A DNA stretch of 64,000 bases from Phytobacter diazotrophicus (lineage in GTDB: Bacteria > Pseudomonadota > Gammaproteobacteria > Enterobacterales > Enterobacteriaceae): assembly GCA_004346725.1 (NCBI GenBank), contig SMDE01000003.1, positions 62,001-126,000 of the forward strand, written 5' to 3'. Numbering within the stretch: position 1 is the first letter of the stretch; each line of letters opens with the position of its first letter. This document shows positions 32,645 to 43,932 of the stretch, one piece after another. The notes beneath the pieces are model-generated. The model had not been told where the DNA came from. It did not search any database and saw only the letters and a list, made by a program, of their open reading frames with translations. The translations under genes and the position numbers were made by a program.

Positions 32645-33583
32645 TTACCCAAAATCGCCCTCAATCACCAGAGAATCCCCTCCTCCTTCGGTGGCACTAC
32701 TGCCGTAATGCCAGGGATTCTGATAGTGCTCCATTGCCTCGAAAATCACCTGCGCCAGTTCATTTTGACTTAGCGGGTTATAGCAAAGGAGATATTCAGT
32801 CTCAGGAAGGAGCGGCAGGCCATCTGATTTACCCAATACCCGTAAATCAGGACTCATCATTTCAACGGGGCGGGCGGTGATCCCAAGCCCGGCTTTTACC
32901 GCCGCTTTTACCGCTGAAAGCGTGGAAGCGACATAAGCAATACGCCAGGGAATATTCGCCTCATTAAGGGTGTTAATCACGATATCGCGAAAAGGGCTTG
33001 GTTCATCTAACAGGACCAATGGTACCGCCTCACCTTTTTGCAACACGAATTCCGCAGAACAGTACCAGTGCGTGGGCGAAGTCCGTAGCGTCAGACAATC
33101 GTATTCACCAGGCCGATTAGTGGTCACGACAAGATCGACATCATCTTCTTTCAGTCTATCCCCGGCAAAAGGATTACGTTTGACACGCACATCCAGGGCG
33201 AGCTTTGGATAAACAGAACTAATACGATTAAGCAGGAACGGCAAGATAGTGTCGGCAGATTCATCCGAAGCGCCGATCGTTAACGCTCCCTGTAAATTGC
33301 TAAACATTAACGATGTACATGCTTCATCATTGAAACGTAAGATCTTTCTTGCATAGCCCAGTAACTGAATGCCGTGCTCAGTTAACAGCTTATTTCGACC
33401 ATGACGGGCAAAAAGCTCTTTCCCTACTAACTGCTCCAGTCTTTGCATTTGCTGACTTACCGCTGACTGGGTGCGACAAACTGCGGCGGCGGCCGCAGCG
33501 AACGTGTTCAAATCAGCGACCGCAACGAAGGTTCTCAGCAGATCGAGGTCGAGATTCAGTATCGGACGATTTGCATTTATCAT
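32645..33583 (-). CDS. lrhA: LysR-family regulator LrhA
   Basis: LrhA is a LysR-type regulator that in E. coli represses flhDC (motility) and affects fimbriae and RpoS. The 312-residue protein has the N-terminal winged HTH ([38 protein letters not shown]) spread over residues 13-50 and a substrate-binding-like domain from about 95. The C-terminal 200 residues differ noticeably from E. coli ([19 protein letters not shown]), whereas the DNA-binding domain is nearly identical, so ligand response may have drifted. Its long upstream region suggests complex control. Confidence 0.95.
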   Translation of the reverse strand: MINANRPILNLDLDLLRTFVAVADLNTFAAAAAAVCRTQSAVSQQMQRLEQLVGKELFARHGRNKLLTEHGIQLLGYARKILRFNDEACTSLMFSNLQGALTIGASDESADTILPFLLNRISSVYPKLALDVRVKRNPFAGDRLKEDDVDLVVTTNRPGEYDCLTLRTSPTHWYCSAEFVLQKGEAVPLVLLDEPSPFRDIVINTLNEANIPWRIAYVASTLSAVKAAVKAGLGITARPVEMMSPDLRVLGKSDGLPLLPETEYLLCYNPLSQNELAQVIFEAMEHYQNPWHYGSSATEGGGDSLVIEGDFG

Positions 33584-34531
33584 AATTTTTCACTTACGGG
33601 TTCCCCACTCGGAGTTACCCGGGTTTATGCTGTGCGCGTAAGATTTAAGCAATTCCCTTTTTAATGTGCATCCAGCAGAGTTATCACCCTGGTCAACTTG
33701 ACAAAAAGTTCAGGTGTTTTTAGTTCACAGTCTGGAGCAAGACAAACTCAACATCTTTATTCTGCATACTCCCTTCCCTATTGAATATATAAACCATGCG
33801 AATACTTGTTAATCCTTTTAAGGAAAAAACATTTTTTTGCAACATTCTTAGCCGTACATGGCGAGCACGTCATATACAGCCAATTCATATGGCCGTTCGG
33901 GAGTAGAAAACGAGTAATAACAGCTAACTAATAATAAAAAATAGCCCATACAGAAAGCATGGCTTTCCTGACATAACCATTTCCGGGCATCATTTTAACC
34001 TAAAACCATTATATTTATAAGCATTATTGCGATTAATCTGATCGCCAAAAATCATCTCGCGAACGATTTAGTTTTATTAATATTAAAAGGGTCCACCCTC
34101 TCCATTCGCAATATTAAATAAACGTGAAAAATGAATCACCTTATCTATTAATAATACTTAACATTATCTTCACAGATTAGCCGTTTCTCGGCCGTGTGTT
34201 ACTTTCAACATTTATCATTTCAATGAACTGAGAATGATTATGAGACGAAATCATTCTTCTTCATTGGTGCGCACACTGCATAACCTTTCTTTTTTAGCAG
34301 AAAAATCGCCAAAAAACAGCACAAGAAGAACCATAAACCACAAACAATATCTTTAACACTGGTATATAGAGATTTAACCAATAATGGTAGTTTAAAAAAC
34401 GTTAATTGTGATGTGGTTAAGGCAAAATCTTCTTCTGTCCACCCTTCAAAACCTGCGCCCGTGGGAGTACATTGTTCGGTGCTGACTTCCACGGCAGGAA
34501 GTGGCACTCACAGCTAAAAGGTCAAAGATTC
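33584..34531. promoter_or_regulatory. Long AT-rich intergenic region between lrhA and alaA
   Basis: This 948-bp stretch separates the divergent lrhA and alaA. It is markedly AT-rich, especially 33760-34240, with many A/T runs suited to H-NS binding. It should hold both promoters. One reading frame on the minus strand (34238-34507, 89 codons, GTG start) contains a hydrophobic stretch (GLWFFLCCFLAIFLL) but has no ribosome binding site and is not called as a gene. No RNA gene is recognised. Confidence 0.6.
34479..34507 (+). other. Stem-loop in the alaA leader
   Basis: The arms GTGC-tg-ACTTCC and GGAAGT-gg-CAC pair with a small internal bulge around a 6-nt loop. The element ends 24 nt before the alaA ATG, so it would lie in the 5' untranslated RNA. 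Confidence 0.45.
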
Positions 34532-35746
34532 ATGTCCTCCATCGAAAAATCCAGCAAATTAGATAACGTCTGTTATGACATACGCGGCCCGGTTCTCAAA
34601 GAGGCGAAACGCCTGGAAGAAGAAGGCAACAAAGTTCTTAAACTAAACATCGGCAACCCGGCGCCTTTCGGCTTTGAGGCGCCAGATGAAATTCTGGTCG
34701 ACGTCATTCGAAACCTGCCAACCGCGCAAGGTTATTGTGACTCAAAAGGGCTGTACTCAGCGCGTAAAGCCATTATGCAGCACTATCAGGCACGCGGCAT
34801 GCGCGATGTTACCGTTGAAGATATCTATATCGGTAATGGCGTTTCAGAACTGATCGTCCAATCGATGCAGGCCCTGTTGAACAGCGGGGACGAAATGCTG
34901 GTCCCGGCGCCGGACTATCCTTTATGGACAGCGGCAGTGTCGCTTTCGAGCGGTAAAGCTGTGCACTATCTGTGTGATGAATCCTCTGACTGGTTCCCGG
35001 ATCTTGATGATATCCGCGCGAAAATAACGCCGCGCACCCGTGGGATCGTCATCATTAACCCGAATAACCCCACTGGGGCGGTTTATTCGAAAGAGTTGTT
35101 GATGGAAATTGTCGAGATTGCACGACAGCATAACCTCATTATTTTCGCCGACGAGATCTACGACAAAATCCTCTATGACGATGCCGAGCATCACTCTATT
35201 GCTGCGATGGCGCCGGACGTGTTTACCATTACCTTTAATGGTCTTTCCAAGACCTACCGCGTTGCCGGGTTCCGTCAGGGTTGGATGGTACTGAGCGGAC
35301 CGCAAAAACACGCCAAAGGTTACATTGAAGGGCTGGAAATGCTGGCCTCTATGCGTCTTTGCGCGAACGTCCCCGCACAGCATGCGATTCAGACCGCGCT
35401 TGGCGGCTACCAGAGCATCAGCGAATTTATCGTGCCTGGCGGGCGTCTTTACGAACAACGCAATCGCGCGTGGGAACTGATTAACGAAATCCCGGGCGTG
35501 TCCTGCGTGAAACCGAAGGGGGCACTCTATATGTTCCCGAAAATTGACGCTAAACGCTTCAATATTCATGACGATCAGAAAATGGTGCTTGATTTCCTGT
35601 TGCAGGAAAAAGTGCTGCTTGTTCAGGGAACGGCCTTCAACTGGCCCTGGCCGGATCATGTGCGCATCGTCACACTGCCGCGCATGGACGACCTGGAAAT
35701 GTCCATCACCCGTTTTGGCCGCTTCTTATCCGGTTACCACCAATAA
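34532..35746 (+). CDS. alaA: Glutamate-pyruvate aminotransferase AlaA
   Basis: AlaA (YfbQ) is a PLP-dependent class I aminotransferase and the main alanine-forming transaminase of E. coli. The ATG at 34532 (MSSIEKSSKLDNVCYDIRGP) gives 404 residues; the upstream ATG at 34472 would cross the leader stem-loop. Motifs: NPNNPTGAVY, FADEIYDKILYDD, and the PLP lysine in FNGLSKTYRVAGFRQGW. E. coli alaA is activated by Lrp/alanine-related control, so the long leader may matter. Confidence 0.96.
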   Translation: MSSIEKSSKLDNVCYDIRGPVLKEAKRLEEEGNKVLKLNIGNPAPFGFEAPDEILVDVIRNLPTAQGYCDSKGLYSARKAIMQHYQARGMRDVTVEDIYIGNGVSELIVQSMQALLNSGDEMLVPAPDYPLWTAAVSLSSGKAVHYLCDESSDWFPDLDDIRAKITPRTRGIVIINPNNPTGAVYSKELLMEIVEIARQHNLIIFADEIYDKILYDDAEHHSIAAMAPDVFTITFNGLSKTYRVAGFRQGWMVLSGPQKHAKGYIEGLEMLASMRLCANVPAQHAIQTALGGYQSISEFIVPGGRLYEQRNRAWELINEIPGVSCVKPKGALYMFPKIDAKRFNIHDDQKMVLDFLLQEKVLLVQGTAFNWPWPDHVRIVTLPRMDDLEMSITRFGRFLSGYHQ

Positions 35747-35827
35747 TTGCGTTGGGGGGAGGATTTGCATCTTCCCCCACTCTCTGCGCACAATGGCTCA
35801 TCGTCGCAGTTACAGACAAGGTTTACT

Positions 35828-36427
35828 ATGAGTCAAAGCCACTTCTTCGCGCACCTCTCCCGTCTTAAATTAATCAACCGTTGGCCACTGATGCGCAATG
35901 TGCGTACCGAGAACGTCTCGGAGCACAGCCTGCAGGTTGCCATGGTGGCACATGCACTGGCGGCGATTAAAAATCGCAAATTCGGCGGCCAGGTTAATGC
36001 GGAGCGAATCGCGCTGTTAGCGATGTATCATGATGCCTCGGAAGTATTGACCGGTGATTTACCCACCCCGGTTAAATACTTCAACTCGCAAATCGCCCAG
36101 GAATATAAAGCCATCGAAAAAATTGCCCAGCAGAAGCTGGTCGAGATGGTGCCGGAAGAGCTACGCGATATATTCTCTGAGCTGATCGATGAGCATTATT
36201 ACAGCGCTGATGAAAAATTGATCGTTAAACAGGCAGATGCGCTCTGTGCATATCTGAAGTGTCTTGAAGAATTGTCTGCCGGAAATAACGAATTTATGCT
36301 GGCAAAATCGCGTCTGGAGAAAACCCTGGATGCCCGACGCAGTCCGGAAATGGATTACTTCATGCAAGTTTTTGTACCAAGCTTCCATTTATCGCTTGAT
36401 GAAATAAGCCAGGACTCACCGCTTTAA
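35828..36427 (+). CDS. yfbR: 5'-Deoxynucleotidase YfbR
   Basis: YfbR is an HD-domain phosphohydrolase that dephosphorylates deoxyribonucleoside 5'-monophosphates, part of a dUMP supply route. The start at 35828 ([20 protein letters not shown]) gives 199 residues. Metal ligands are in SEHSLQVA (His) and [12 protein letters not shown] (HD), with a late Asp in [12 protein letters not shown]. It follows alaA by 81 bp and may be cotranscribed with it. Confidence 0.95.
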   Translation: MSQSHFFAHLSRLKLINRWPLMRNVRTENVSEHSLQVAMVAHALAAIKNRKFGGQVNAERIALLAMYHDASEVLTGDLPTPVKYFNSQIAQEYKAIEKIAQQKLVEMVPEELRDIFSELIDEHYYSADEKLIVKQADALCAYLKCLEELSAGNNEFMLAKSRLEKTLDARRSPEMDYFMQVFVPSFHLSLDEISQDSPL

Positions 36428-36472
36428 TACGCTTCTTTCCGCTTACGGCGTTACCCTCCGTCTGAAAAAGTT

Positions 36473-36502
36473 TACCCCGGCGCTCGCACTGCCGCCGGGG
36501 TA
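36473..36502 (-). terminator. Terminator between yfbR and yfbS
   Basis: A 9-bp perfect stem TACCCCGGC / GCCGGGGTA is followed on the minus strand by AACTTTTTC. It therefore ends yfbS and may also block yfbR read-through. Confidence 0.75.
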
Positions 36503-36506
36503 GCCT

Positions 36507-38339
36507 TTAAAACGGAAACAGAACAGGGATCAACACGACGCACACCGCCATGACGAGCAGAGTAAACGGCACGCCGATTTTAACGAAATCGCTGAATTGA
36601 TAATTACCCGGCCCCAGAACCAGCGTATTTACCGGTGATGATACCGGCGTCATAAAGGCTGCCGATGCGGCCATCGCGACAACCATCGCGAAAGGATAAG
36701 GAGAGACCCCCATCGATTTTGCCGTCGCCAACGCGATAGGCGCCATTAAGACAGCCGTCGCGGTATTGGAGATAAATAGCCCGATAGTGGCGCACAACAC
36801 AAACAGGCATACCAGCATCATATAGGGCCCATAGCTGCCGCCGAAATCGAGTAAAGCTTTAACGACCAGATCTACCCCACCCGTTTTTTGCAGCGCCAGC
36901 GCAAAGGGCATCATCCCGACGATCAAAATAAGGCTTGGCCAGTGAATGGCTTTATAGGCGCTCTCAGCATCAATACAGCGGAATTTCCCCATCAGCAGGC
37001 AGGCCGTGATTGCCGCCACCGGATTGGGGATTTCATCTGTCAGCATCAGCGCAACCATCAGCACCAGACAGAATATCGCATGAGGCGCCTGGTTATGGGC
37101 AGGAGAGACGGCGCTCTCTTCCACGGGCATATTGAGAACCAGAAACTCTCGTCCTTTCTGGCCCAACTGGCTAATTAACTTCCAGTTACCCACCACTAAT
37201 AAAATATCCCCGAGTTGCAGGGGTTCATCGACAACAACGCCGGGCATTGCCTCACCGTCACGTTTAAGCCCAACCACGTTTAAGCCATAACGGGTACGAA
37301 AGCCAATTTCACGTACGGTTTTACCTAATAACTCGGTCTCCGGTATCGGCGAAACTTCCGCCATCCCCACATCCAGAGCCTGGTCGGAAAAGTATTCACC
37401 GCGTAAAATCATCGGCTCCAGCAGTTGTTCGGCGCAGAATTCGCGTAAATCGACATCCGCCGCCGACATATCAATGAGTAAAACATCGCGGGCGCGAAAT
37501 TCCGATACCCCATTAACGTTAACAATCACACGGCGGAAACGCCGCCAGCGTTCAACGCCAATAACATTCGCGCCATAGCGTTCACGCAGTTTCAGATCGT
37601 CCAGCCGCTGGCCAATTAAGGGGGAGCCCGGGCGAATTGCCAGGCGCCTGGCGCGCCCTGTTAGCCGGTACTCTTTTATCAAGTCGCGGAAGGTACGTCG
37701 TTTCCAGCCGTCACGCTGGCTGTCGTCTTTGTCGCTCTTAAGCATAAAGCGCATCAGCAGCATATAGACAATGCCCATCAGCAAAATCACCAGCCCCAGC
37801 GGGGTAACGCTAAAAAAACTGAACCCGGCCAACCCCTCACGTAGCAGTTCGCTGTTGACCACCAGATTTGGCGGTGTCGCCACCAGCGTCATCATGCCGC
37901 TGATAAGCCCGGCAAAGCTGAGCGGCATCATTAAACGAGAGGGAGAGATTTGCATACGCATCGAGACGCTGAGCACCACCGGAATAAAAATCGCCACCAC
38001 GCCTGTGGAACTCATAAAGGCACCAAGCCCTGCGACGGTGAGCATCAGCAGAACCAGCATTTTAATTTCGCTGCTGCCGGCCATTTTTACCAGCCATGAC
38101 CCCATGCTGGTCGCCACGCCGGTCCGTACCAGTCCGTCACCAATAATGAAAAGCGCGGCGATCAAGACAACGTTGGGATCGCTAAAACCCGATAACGCCT
38201 CGGTCATCGTCAACGTCCCGCTAAGAATAAACGCCACAATGACCAGCAACGCCACCGCATCCATGCGCACTTTACCCGTCGCAAAGAGGACGACAGCTAT
38301 CATCAACAGGCATAACACCCAGATAAGCTCACCGTTCAC
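36507..38339 (-). CDS. yfbS: SLC13-type permease with two TrkA-C domains, YfbS
   Basis: YfbS is a 610-residue inner-membrane transporter of the divalent anion:Na+ symporter/ArsB-NhaD superfamily. N-terminal TM helices (about 1-190) and C-terminal ones (about 400-610) flank a soluble middle segment with two RCK-C (TrkA-C) domains ([24 protein letters not shown] and [24 protein letters not shown]). The signature [15 protein letters not shown]-like sequence ([19 protein letters not shown]) is near the C-terminus. The substrate is unknown; sulfate, dicarboxylate and other anions are possible. Confidence 0.9.
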   Translation of the reverse strand: MNGELIWVLCLLMIAVVLFATGKVRMDAVALLVIVAFILSGTLTMTEALSGFSDPNVVLIAALFIIGDGLVRTGVATSMGSWLVKMAGSSEIKMLVLLMLTVAGLGAFMSSTGVVAIFIPVVLSVSMRMQISPSRLMMPLSFAGLISGMMTLVATPPNLVVNSELLREGLAGFSFFSVTPLGLVILLMGIVYMLLMRFMLKSDKDDSQRDGWKRRTFRDLIKEYRLTGRARRLAIRPGSPLIGQRLDDLKLRERYGANVIGVERWRRFRRVIVNVNGVSEFRARDVLLIDMSAADVDLREFCAEQLLEPMILRGEYFSDQALDVGMAEVSPIPETELLGKTVREIGFRTRYGLNVVGLKRDGEAMPGVVVDEPLQLGDILLVVGNWKLISQLGQKGREFLVLNMPVEESAVSPAHNQAPHAIFCLVLMVALMLTDEIPNPVAAITACLLMGKFRCIDAESAYKAIHWPSLILIVGMMPFALALQKTGGVDLVVKALLDFGGSYGPYMMLVCLFVLCATIGLFISNTATAVLMAPIALATAKSMGVSPYPFAMVVAMAASAAFMTPVSSPVNTLVLGPGNYQFSDFVKIGVPFTLLVMAVCVVLIPVLFPF

Positions 38340-38380
38340 AACATGTCCTTGTTTAAAATAGGGTGATTCATCTTGCCATA

Positions 38381-38404
38381 AAAAAGCCCCGGCGGTGCGG
38401 GGCT
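38381..38404 (-). terminator. Rho-independent terminator of yfbT
   Basis: The stem AGCCCC / GGGGCT is followed by TTTTTT on the minus strand, 11 nt after the yfbT stop. Confidence 0.88.
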
Positions 38405-38414
38405 ACATCATGAC

Positions 38415-39074
38415 TCAGGCTTTTCGTCTGACAACGACATGACCATCAGGCTGCTTTGTCACGACCACTTCATCCAGACGAGCAAGCACAAAGTCCGCCT
38501 CATCCAGACGCGGCGAATCGGCAGGCACATTCACCGCGATTACATGGCAGTTCGCTGCAAGGCCAGAAAGCACACCGGCCCCTGCGTCTTCCACCACCAC
38601 ACACTCTTGCGGCGGCAAACCCAGCAGTTTTGCCCCAAGCAGGTACGGGTCCGGCTCAGGCTTGCCGCGCTTAACCTGCTCCGCCGTGACAAATACATCC
38701 GGCATCGGCAAACCCGCCGCCCGGTGGCGGGCATGAGCAACAGGGATGGAGCCCGACGTCACGATGCCCCACGGGATATGGGATTCAGTGAGATGGTTCA
38801 GTAACTCGAGCGCGCCGGGCAAGGCCACGACACCTTCGGTATCCGTCGCTTCAATCTCCTCCAGCCAGGTAAACTCCGCTGCGATATCCTCTTCGGAGCG
38901 ACCGGCCATAAAGTGACGTAACGAAGTAATGGCCTGTTTGCCATGGATAAAATTCAGCACTTCGTCATGATCGATGCCGAAGCGGTCGGCCCAACGGCAC
39001 CATGACCGCTCCACGACGGGCAACGAATTCACCAGGGTGCCATCCAGGTCAAACAGAAATCCTTTGCACTGCAC
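38415..39074 (-). CDS. yfbT: HAD-family sugar phosphatase YfbT
   Basis: YfbT (HxpA) is a HAD-superfamily phosphatase acting on sugar phosphates in vitro. The catalytic loop is FDLDGTLVNS; GIVTSGS (motif II), KRGKPEPDPYLLGAKLLG (motif III) and VVVEDAGAGVLSG (motif IV) follow. I chose the GTG at 39074 because AGGAGG lies 5 nt upstream and the protein then begins like E. coli (VQCKGFLFDLDG), giving 219 residues. Longer ATG starts lie inside yfbU. The yfbU stop is 10 bp upstream. Confidence 0.9.
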   Translation of the reverse strand: MQCKGFLFDLDGTLVNSLPVVERSWCRWADRFGIDHDEVLNFIHGKQAITSLRHFMAGRSEEDIAAEFTWLEEIEATDTEGVVALPGALELLNHLTESHIPWGIVTSGSIPVAHARHRAAGLPMPDVFVTAEQVKRGKPEPDPYLLGAKLLGLPPQECVVVEDAGAGVLSGLAANCHVIAVNVPADSPRLDEADFVLARLDEVVVTKQPDGHVVVRRKA

Positions 39075-39084
39075 GCGAGCCTCC

Positions 39085-39669
<585 letters not shown>

Positions 39670-39673
39670 TCAA

Positions 39674-40129
39674 TCACAAGTCATCAAGGAAAGTTTTATC
39701 GAGTTGTTTGAAGGCGCGCTTAAGCGTGTCAGCTAATGCCTGATAATCCGGCTTACCTTCGACAGGTGCCAACGCCTGCCCTGCCTCCTGCAATTTACCG
39801 CGGACTTCATAAAACCAATGCAGAATTGATGGGGGCAACGGCGTGACAGAGCGCTTACCAAGCCACCACAGCCCTTGCATAGGCAGGCTCAGGGCAAACA
39901 GCGCCGTCGCGACAGCCGGGCCTAACTGCCCGCCAAGAGCGATTTGCCAGCACAGCGTAAACACAGCAACGGGCGGCATAAAGCGAATGGCATAACGGGT
40001 GGCGCGTATCGTCCGATTCTCAATAAATAGCGGGGCGAGGCTTTTTTCCATGGGCCAGGTCTTCGCATAGTGCTGTCCCCGGCGAAACAATCCAAAAAAA
40101 TTGACGGGGCGATTTTCTGAAGTGGACAT
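39674..40129 (-). CDS. yfbV: DUF412 membrane protein YfbV
   Basis: YfbV is a 151-residue UPF0208/DUF412 inner-membrane protein with two hydrophobic stretches (about residues 50-95, including [18 protein letters not shown] and [20 protein letters not shown]). In E. coli it has been linked to insulation of the Ter macrodomain from flanking DNA. It is divergent from ackA and alone on its transcript. Confidence 0.93.
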   Translation of the reverse strand: MSTSENRPVNFFGLFRRGQHYAKTWPMEKSLAPLFIENRTIRATRYAIRFMPPVAVFTLCWQIALGGQLGPAVATALFALSLPMQGLWWLGKRSVTPLPPSILHWFYEVRGKLQEAGQALAPVEGKPDYQALADTLKRAFKQLDKTFLDDL

Positions 40130-40207
40130 GGCGTTACCTCAACTTCACATATAAAAATTAAAATAATTGTGCAAAACAACAACTGTGCATGACAACGTTA
40201 AAATTTT

Positions 40208-40237
40208 TTGTCAATTGCGCACGGTATCAGGTATCCT
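40208..40237 (+). promoter_or_regulatory. Candidate ackA promoter
   Basis: TTGTCA (40208-40213) and TATCCT (40232-40237) are spaced 18 bp apart on the plus strand, about 225 bp before ackA. This is the best sigma-70 match in the 337-bp gap. Confidence 0.4.
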
Positions 40238-40294
40238 GTGCCTGCCTTAACAGGCCGTAGACGAAGTGTGGTCGCTCGTCAACTTTGAAGTCCA

Positions 40295-40379
40295 TTATGC
40301 CACTGTCTGAAATTTGCGCAAAATGGCATAAAATCTTAAGTATTCTTTCCATCATGCCAGAAAATTAATCAGGCATGAT
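40295..40379 (+). other. Two perfect dyads in the ackA leader
   Basis: TTATGCCA (40295-40302) pairs with TGGCATAA (40324-40331). ATCATGCC (40351-40358) pairs with GGCATGAT (40372-40379). Both are perfect 8-bp inverted repeats sharing the core ATGCC/GGCAT. They could be protein sites or mRNA hairpins. Confidence 0.55.
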
Positions 40380-40466
40380 GTTAATCATAAATGTCAGCGT
40401 CATCATCCGTTATTCTGTGAGACTCACTGACGTTTTTTTAGCCACGTATCATAAATAGGTACTTCC

Positions 40467-41669
40467 ATGTCGAGTAAGTTAGTACTGGTTCTGAACTGCG
40501 GTAGCTCCTCACTGAAATTCGCGATCATCGATGCAGCCAACGGTGAAGAGTACCTTTCTGGTTTAGCCGAATGTTTCCATCTTCCTGAAGCACGTATCAA
40601 ATGGAAAATTGACGGTGGTAAACAAGAAGCGGCTTTAGGTGCAGGTGCCGCTCACAGTGAAGCGCTGAACTTTATCGTTAACACTATTCTGGCACAAAAA
40701 CCAGAACTGTCCGCACAACTGACAGCGATCGGTCACCGTATCGTGCACGGTGGCGAAAAATACACCAGCTCCGTGGTTATCGATGAGTCCGTTATTCAGG
40801 GCATTAAAGATGCAGCCTCATTTGCACCGCTGCACAACCCGGCTCACCTGATCGGCATCGCGGAAGCACTGAAATCTTTCCCGAGCCTGAAAGACAAAAA
40901 CGTTGCCGTTTTCGACACCGCATTCCACACCACGATGCCGGAAGAGTCTTACCTCTATGCTCTGCCGTACAAATTATACAAAGAGCACGGCGTTCGTCGT
41001 TACGGCGCGCACGGCACCAGCCACTACTATGTGACCCAGGAAGCCGCTAAAGTTCTGAACAAACCGGTTGAAGAACTGAACATCATCACCTGCCACCTGG
41101 GCAACGGTGGTTCTGTATCCGCCATCCGCAACGGCAAATGCGTTGACACCTCCATGGGTCTGACCCCGCTGGAAGGTCTGGTGATGGGTACCCGTTCTGG
41201 TGATATCGACCCGGCTATCATTTTCCACCTGCATGACACCCTGGGCATGAGCGTTGAAGCTATCAACAAAATGCTGACCAAAGAGTCCGGCCTGCTGGGT
41301 CTGACCGAAGTCACCAGCGACTGCCGTTATGTAGAAGATAACTACAAAGATAAAGAAGACGCAAAACGTGCCATGGACGTTTACTGCCACCGTCTGGCGA
41401 AATACATCGGCTCCTACACTGCGCTGATGGATGGTCGTCTGGATGCAGTTGTGTTCACTGGTGGTATCGGTGAAAACGCAGCAATGGTGCGCGAGCTGTC
41501 CCTGGGCAAACTGGGCGTTCTGGGCTTCGAAGTTGATCACGAGCGTAACCTGGCTGCCCGTTTCGGTAAGTCTGGCTTCATCAACAAAGAAGGCACTCGT
41601 CCGGCTGTTGTTATCCCGACAAACGAAGAGCTGGTTATCGCGCAAGACGCGAGCCGTCTAACTGCCTGA
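40467..41669 (+). CDS. ackA: Acetate kinase AckA
   Basis: AckA interconverts acetyl phosphate and ADP with acetate and ATP, the second half of acetate overflow. The 400-residue ASKHA-fold protein shows [14 protein letters not shown] (N-terminal phosphate motif), [10 protein letters not shown] (catalytic Asp), [16 protein letters not shown] and FTGGIGENA. It sits upstream of pta with a 76-bp gap. Acetyl phosphate made here can feed response-regulator phosphorylation. Confidence 0.98.
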   Translation: MSSKLVLVLNCGSSSLKFAIIDAANGEEYLSGLAECFHLPEARIKWKIDGGKQEAALGAGAAHSEALNFIVNTILAQKPELSAQLTAIGHRIVHGGEKYTSSVVIDESVIQGIKDAASFAPLHNPAHLIGIAEALKSFPSLKDKNVAVFDTAFHTTMPEESYLYALPYKLYKEHGVRRYGAHGTSHYYVTQEAAKVLNKPVEELNIITCHLGNGGSVSAIRNGKCVDTSMGLTPLEGLVMGTRSGDIDPAIIFHLHDTLGMSVEAINKMLTKESGLLGLTEVTSDCRYVEDNYKDKEDAKRAMDVYCHRLAKYIGSYTALMDGRLDAVVFTGGIGENAAMVRELSLGKLGVLGFEVDHERNLAARFGKSGFINKEGTRPAVVIPTNEELVIAQDASRLTA

Positions 41670-41674
41670 TTTCA

Positions 41675-41697
41675 CACCGCCAGCTTAGCTGGCGGTG
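41675..41697 (+). other. Intercistronic stem-loop between ackA and pta
   Basis: CACCGCCAGC-tta-GCTGGCGGTG is a 10-bp perfect stem followed by CTGTTTTG. The T-run is only four long, so it may be a partial terminator or attenuator that lowers pta expression relative to ackA. Confidence 0.65.
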
Positions 41698-41745
41698 CTG
41701 TTTTGTAACCCGTCAGAAATGACGGTAACGAAAAGAGGATTAACC

Positions 41746-43887
41746 GTGTCCCGTATTATCATGCTGATCCCTACCGGAACCAGCGTCGGCCTGACCAGCG
41801 TCAGCCTGGGCGTGATCCGTGCTATGGAACGCAAAGGCGTTCGTCTGAGCGTCTTTAAACCTATCGCCCAGCCACGCGCTGGCGGCGATGCGCCAGACCA
41901 GACCACCACCATCGTACGCACCAACTCCGGCCTGCCAGCGGCAGAACCGTTGAAGATGAGCTACGTTGAGTCCCTGCTCTCCAGCAACCAGAAAGACGTG
42001 CTGATGGAAGAAATCGTCGCACGCTACCACGAGAACAGCAAAGACGCTGAGGTTGTGCTGGTTGAAGGTCTGGTCCCGACCCGCAAACACCAGTTTGCTC
42101 AGTCTCTGAACTTTGAAATCGCGAAAACCCTGAACGCGGAAATCGTGTTCGTGATGTCTCAGGGCACCGATACTCAGGAACAACTGAAAGAGCGTATCGA
42201 ACTGACCCGCAGCAGCTTCGGCGGCGCGAAAAACACCAACATCACCGGCGTTATCGTTAATAAACTGAACGCACCGGTTGACGATCAGGGCCGTACTCGC
42301 CCGGATCTGTCTGAAATCTTTGATGACTCCTCTAAAGCGAAAGTGATCAAAGTTGACCCGGCAAGCCTGGCGGCTTCCAGCCCGCTGCCTGTACTCGGCG
42401 CAGTACCATGGAGCTTCGACCTGATTGCAACCCGCGCAATCGACATGGCGCGTCACCTGAATGCGACCATCGTTAACGAAGGCGAAATCAGCACCCGTCG
42501 CGTGAAATCTGTGACCTTCTGTGCGCGTAGCATCCCGCACATGCTGGAACACTTCCGCGCAGGTTCTCTGCTGGTGACGTCTGCAGACCGTCCTGACGTG
42601 CTGGTTGCCGCATGTCTGGCCGCGATGAACGGCGTTGAAATCGGCGCGATCCTGCTGACTGGCGCCTACGAAATGGACCCGCGCGTCAGCAAACTGTGCG
42701 AACGCGCATTCGAAACCGGCCTGCCGGTATTCATGGTTGAAACCAACACCTGGCAGACCTCTCTGAGCTTGCAGAGCTTCAACCTGGAAGTGCCGGTTGA
42801 TGACCATCAGCGTATCGAGAAAGTTCAGGAATACGTTGCCAGCTACATCAATGCAGACTGGATCGAGTCTCTGACCGCCACGTCTGAACGTAGCCGTCGC
42901 CTCTCTCCGCCAGCCTTCCGTTATCAGTTGACCGAACTGGCACGTAAAGCCGGTAAACGCGTTGTACTGCCAGAAGGCGACGAACCGCGTACCGTTAAAG
43001 CAGCGGCTATCTGTGCTGAACGCGGTATCGCAACCTGCGTACTGCTGGGTAACCCGGAAGAGATCAACCGTGTTGCTGCGGCGCAAGGCGTTGAACTGGG
43101 TACGGGCATCGAAATTGTTGATCCGGAAGTGGTACGTGAAAGCTACGTGGCACGTCTGGTTGAACTGCGTAAGAGCAAGGGGATGACCGAAGCGGTTGCC
43201 CGCGAACAACTGGAAGACAACGTTGTTCTGGGTACCCTGATGCTGGAGCAGGACGAAGTTGACGGTCTGGTTTCCGGTGCGGTTCACACCACGGCGAACA
43301 CCATTCGTCCGCCGCTGCAGTTGATCAAAACAGCACCGGGCAGTTCTCTGGTCTCTTCCGTGTTCTTTATGCTGCTGCCGGAACAGGTTTACGTTTACGG
43401 TGACTGTGCAATCAACCCGGATCCGACCGCTGAGCAACTGGCAGAAATCGCGATTCAGTCCGCTGATTCCGCTGCTGCCTTTGGCATCGAACCGCGCGTG
43501 GCAATGCTCTCCTACTCTACCGGTAACTCCGGTGCGGGTAGCGATGTTGAGAAAGTCCGCGAAGCAACTCGTCTGGCGCAGGAAAAACGCCCGGATCTGG
43601 TTATCGACGGTCCGCTGCAGTACGACGCCGCCGTTATGGCCGACGTTGCGAAATCCAAAGCACCGAACTCCCCGGTTGCAGGTCGCGCTACCGTGTTCAT
43701 CTTCCCGGATCTGAACACCGGTAACACCACCTACAAAGCGGTACAGCGTTCTGCTGACCTGATCTCCATCGGGCCGATGCTGCAGGGTATGCGCAAACCG
43801 GTTAACGACCTGTCACGTGGCGCACTGGTTGACGATATCGTCTACACCATCGCACTGACTGCAATTCAGTCTGCTCAGCAGAAATAA
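41746..43887 (+). CDS. pta: Phosphate acetyltransferase Pta
   Basis: Pta converts acetyl-CoA and phosphate to acetyl phosphate. The start is GTG at 41746 with AGAGGA upstream, giving a 713-residue protein that begins (V)[14 protein letters not shown]. Residues about 1-220 are the P-loop-like CobQ domain, 220-380 the DRTGG domain, and 390-710 the catalytic PTA/PTB domain with [12 protein letters not shown] and [16 protein letters not shown]. The ATG at 41695 would begin inside the ackA-pta hairpin and is rejected. Confidence 0.97.
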   Translation: MSRIIMLIPTGTSVGLTSVSLGVIRAMERKGVRLSVFKPIAQPRAGGDAPDQTTTIVRTNSGLPAAEPLKMSYVESLLSSNQKDVLMEEIVARYHENSKDAEVVLVEGLVPTRKHQFAQSLNFEIAKTLNAEIVFVMSQGTDTQEQLKERIELTRSSFGGAKNTNITGVIVNKLNAPVDDQGRTRPDLSEIFDDSSKAKVIKVDPASLAASSPLPVLGAVPWSFDLIATRAIDMARHLNATIVNEGEISTRRVKSVTFCARSIPHMLEHFRAGSLLVTSADRPDVLVAACLAAMNGVEIGAILLTGAYEMDPRVSKLCERAFETGLPVFMVETNTWQTSLSLQSFNLEVPVDDHQRIEKVQEYVASYINADWIESLTATSERSRRLSPPAFRYQLTELARKAGKRVVLPEGDEPRTVKAAAICAERGIATCVLLGNPEEINRVAAAQGVELGTGIEIVDPEVVRESYVARLVELRKSKGMTEAVAREQLEDNVVLGTLMLEQDEVDGLVSGAVHTTANTIRPPLQLIKTAPGSSLVSSVFFMLLPEQVYVYGDCAINPDPTAEQLAEIAIQSADSAAAFGIEPRVAMLSYSTGNSGAGSDVEKVREATRLAQEKRPDLVIDGPLQYDAAVMADVAKSKAPNSPVAGRATVFIFPDLNTGNTTYKAVQRSADLISIGPMLQGMRKPVNDLSRGALVDDIVYTIALTAIQSAQQK

Positions 43888-43900
43888 TTGCCGTTAACTG

Positions 43901-43932
43901 AAAAAAGCTCCTGCATGCAGGAGCTTTTTTTT
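43901..43932. terminator. Bidirectional terminator after pta
   Basis: AAAAAAGCTCCTGCATGCAG is the left part and CAGGAGC then eight T the right. The stem is GCTCCTGC / GCAGGAGC with A- and T-tracts on the two sides. It ends pta and also the convergent metallopeptidase/VWA gene. Confidence 0.92.

Noticed and set aside
32536-32880. Plus-strand 114-codon frame overlapping the lrhA end
   Set aside because: It is antisense to the conserved C-terminal coding region of lrhA and has no ribosome binding site.
34238-34507. 89-codon minus-strand frame with a hydrophobic stretch upstream of alaA
   Set aside because: It has a GTG start inside a hairpin, no ribosome binding site and AT-rich composition. 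It is kept only as a low-level observation.
40240-40466. Riboswitch in the ackA leader
   Set aside because: Two dyads are present but no known riboswitch class is recognisable.
41740-43437. Long 565-codon open frame antisense to pta
   Set aside because: It is a codon-bias shadow of pta. It has no family features and a low-complexity His/Arg/Gln-rich composition.
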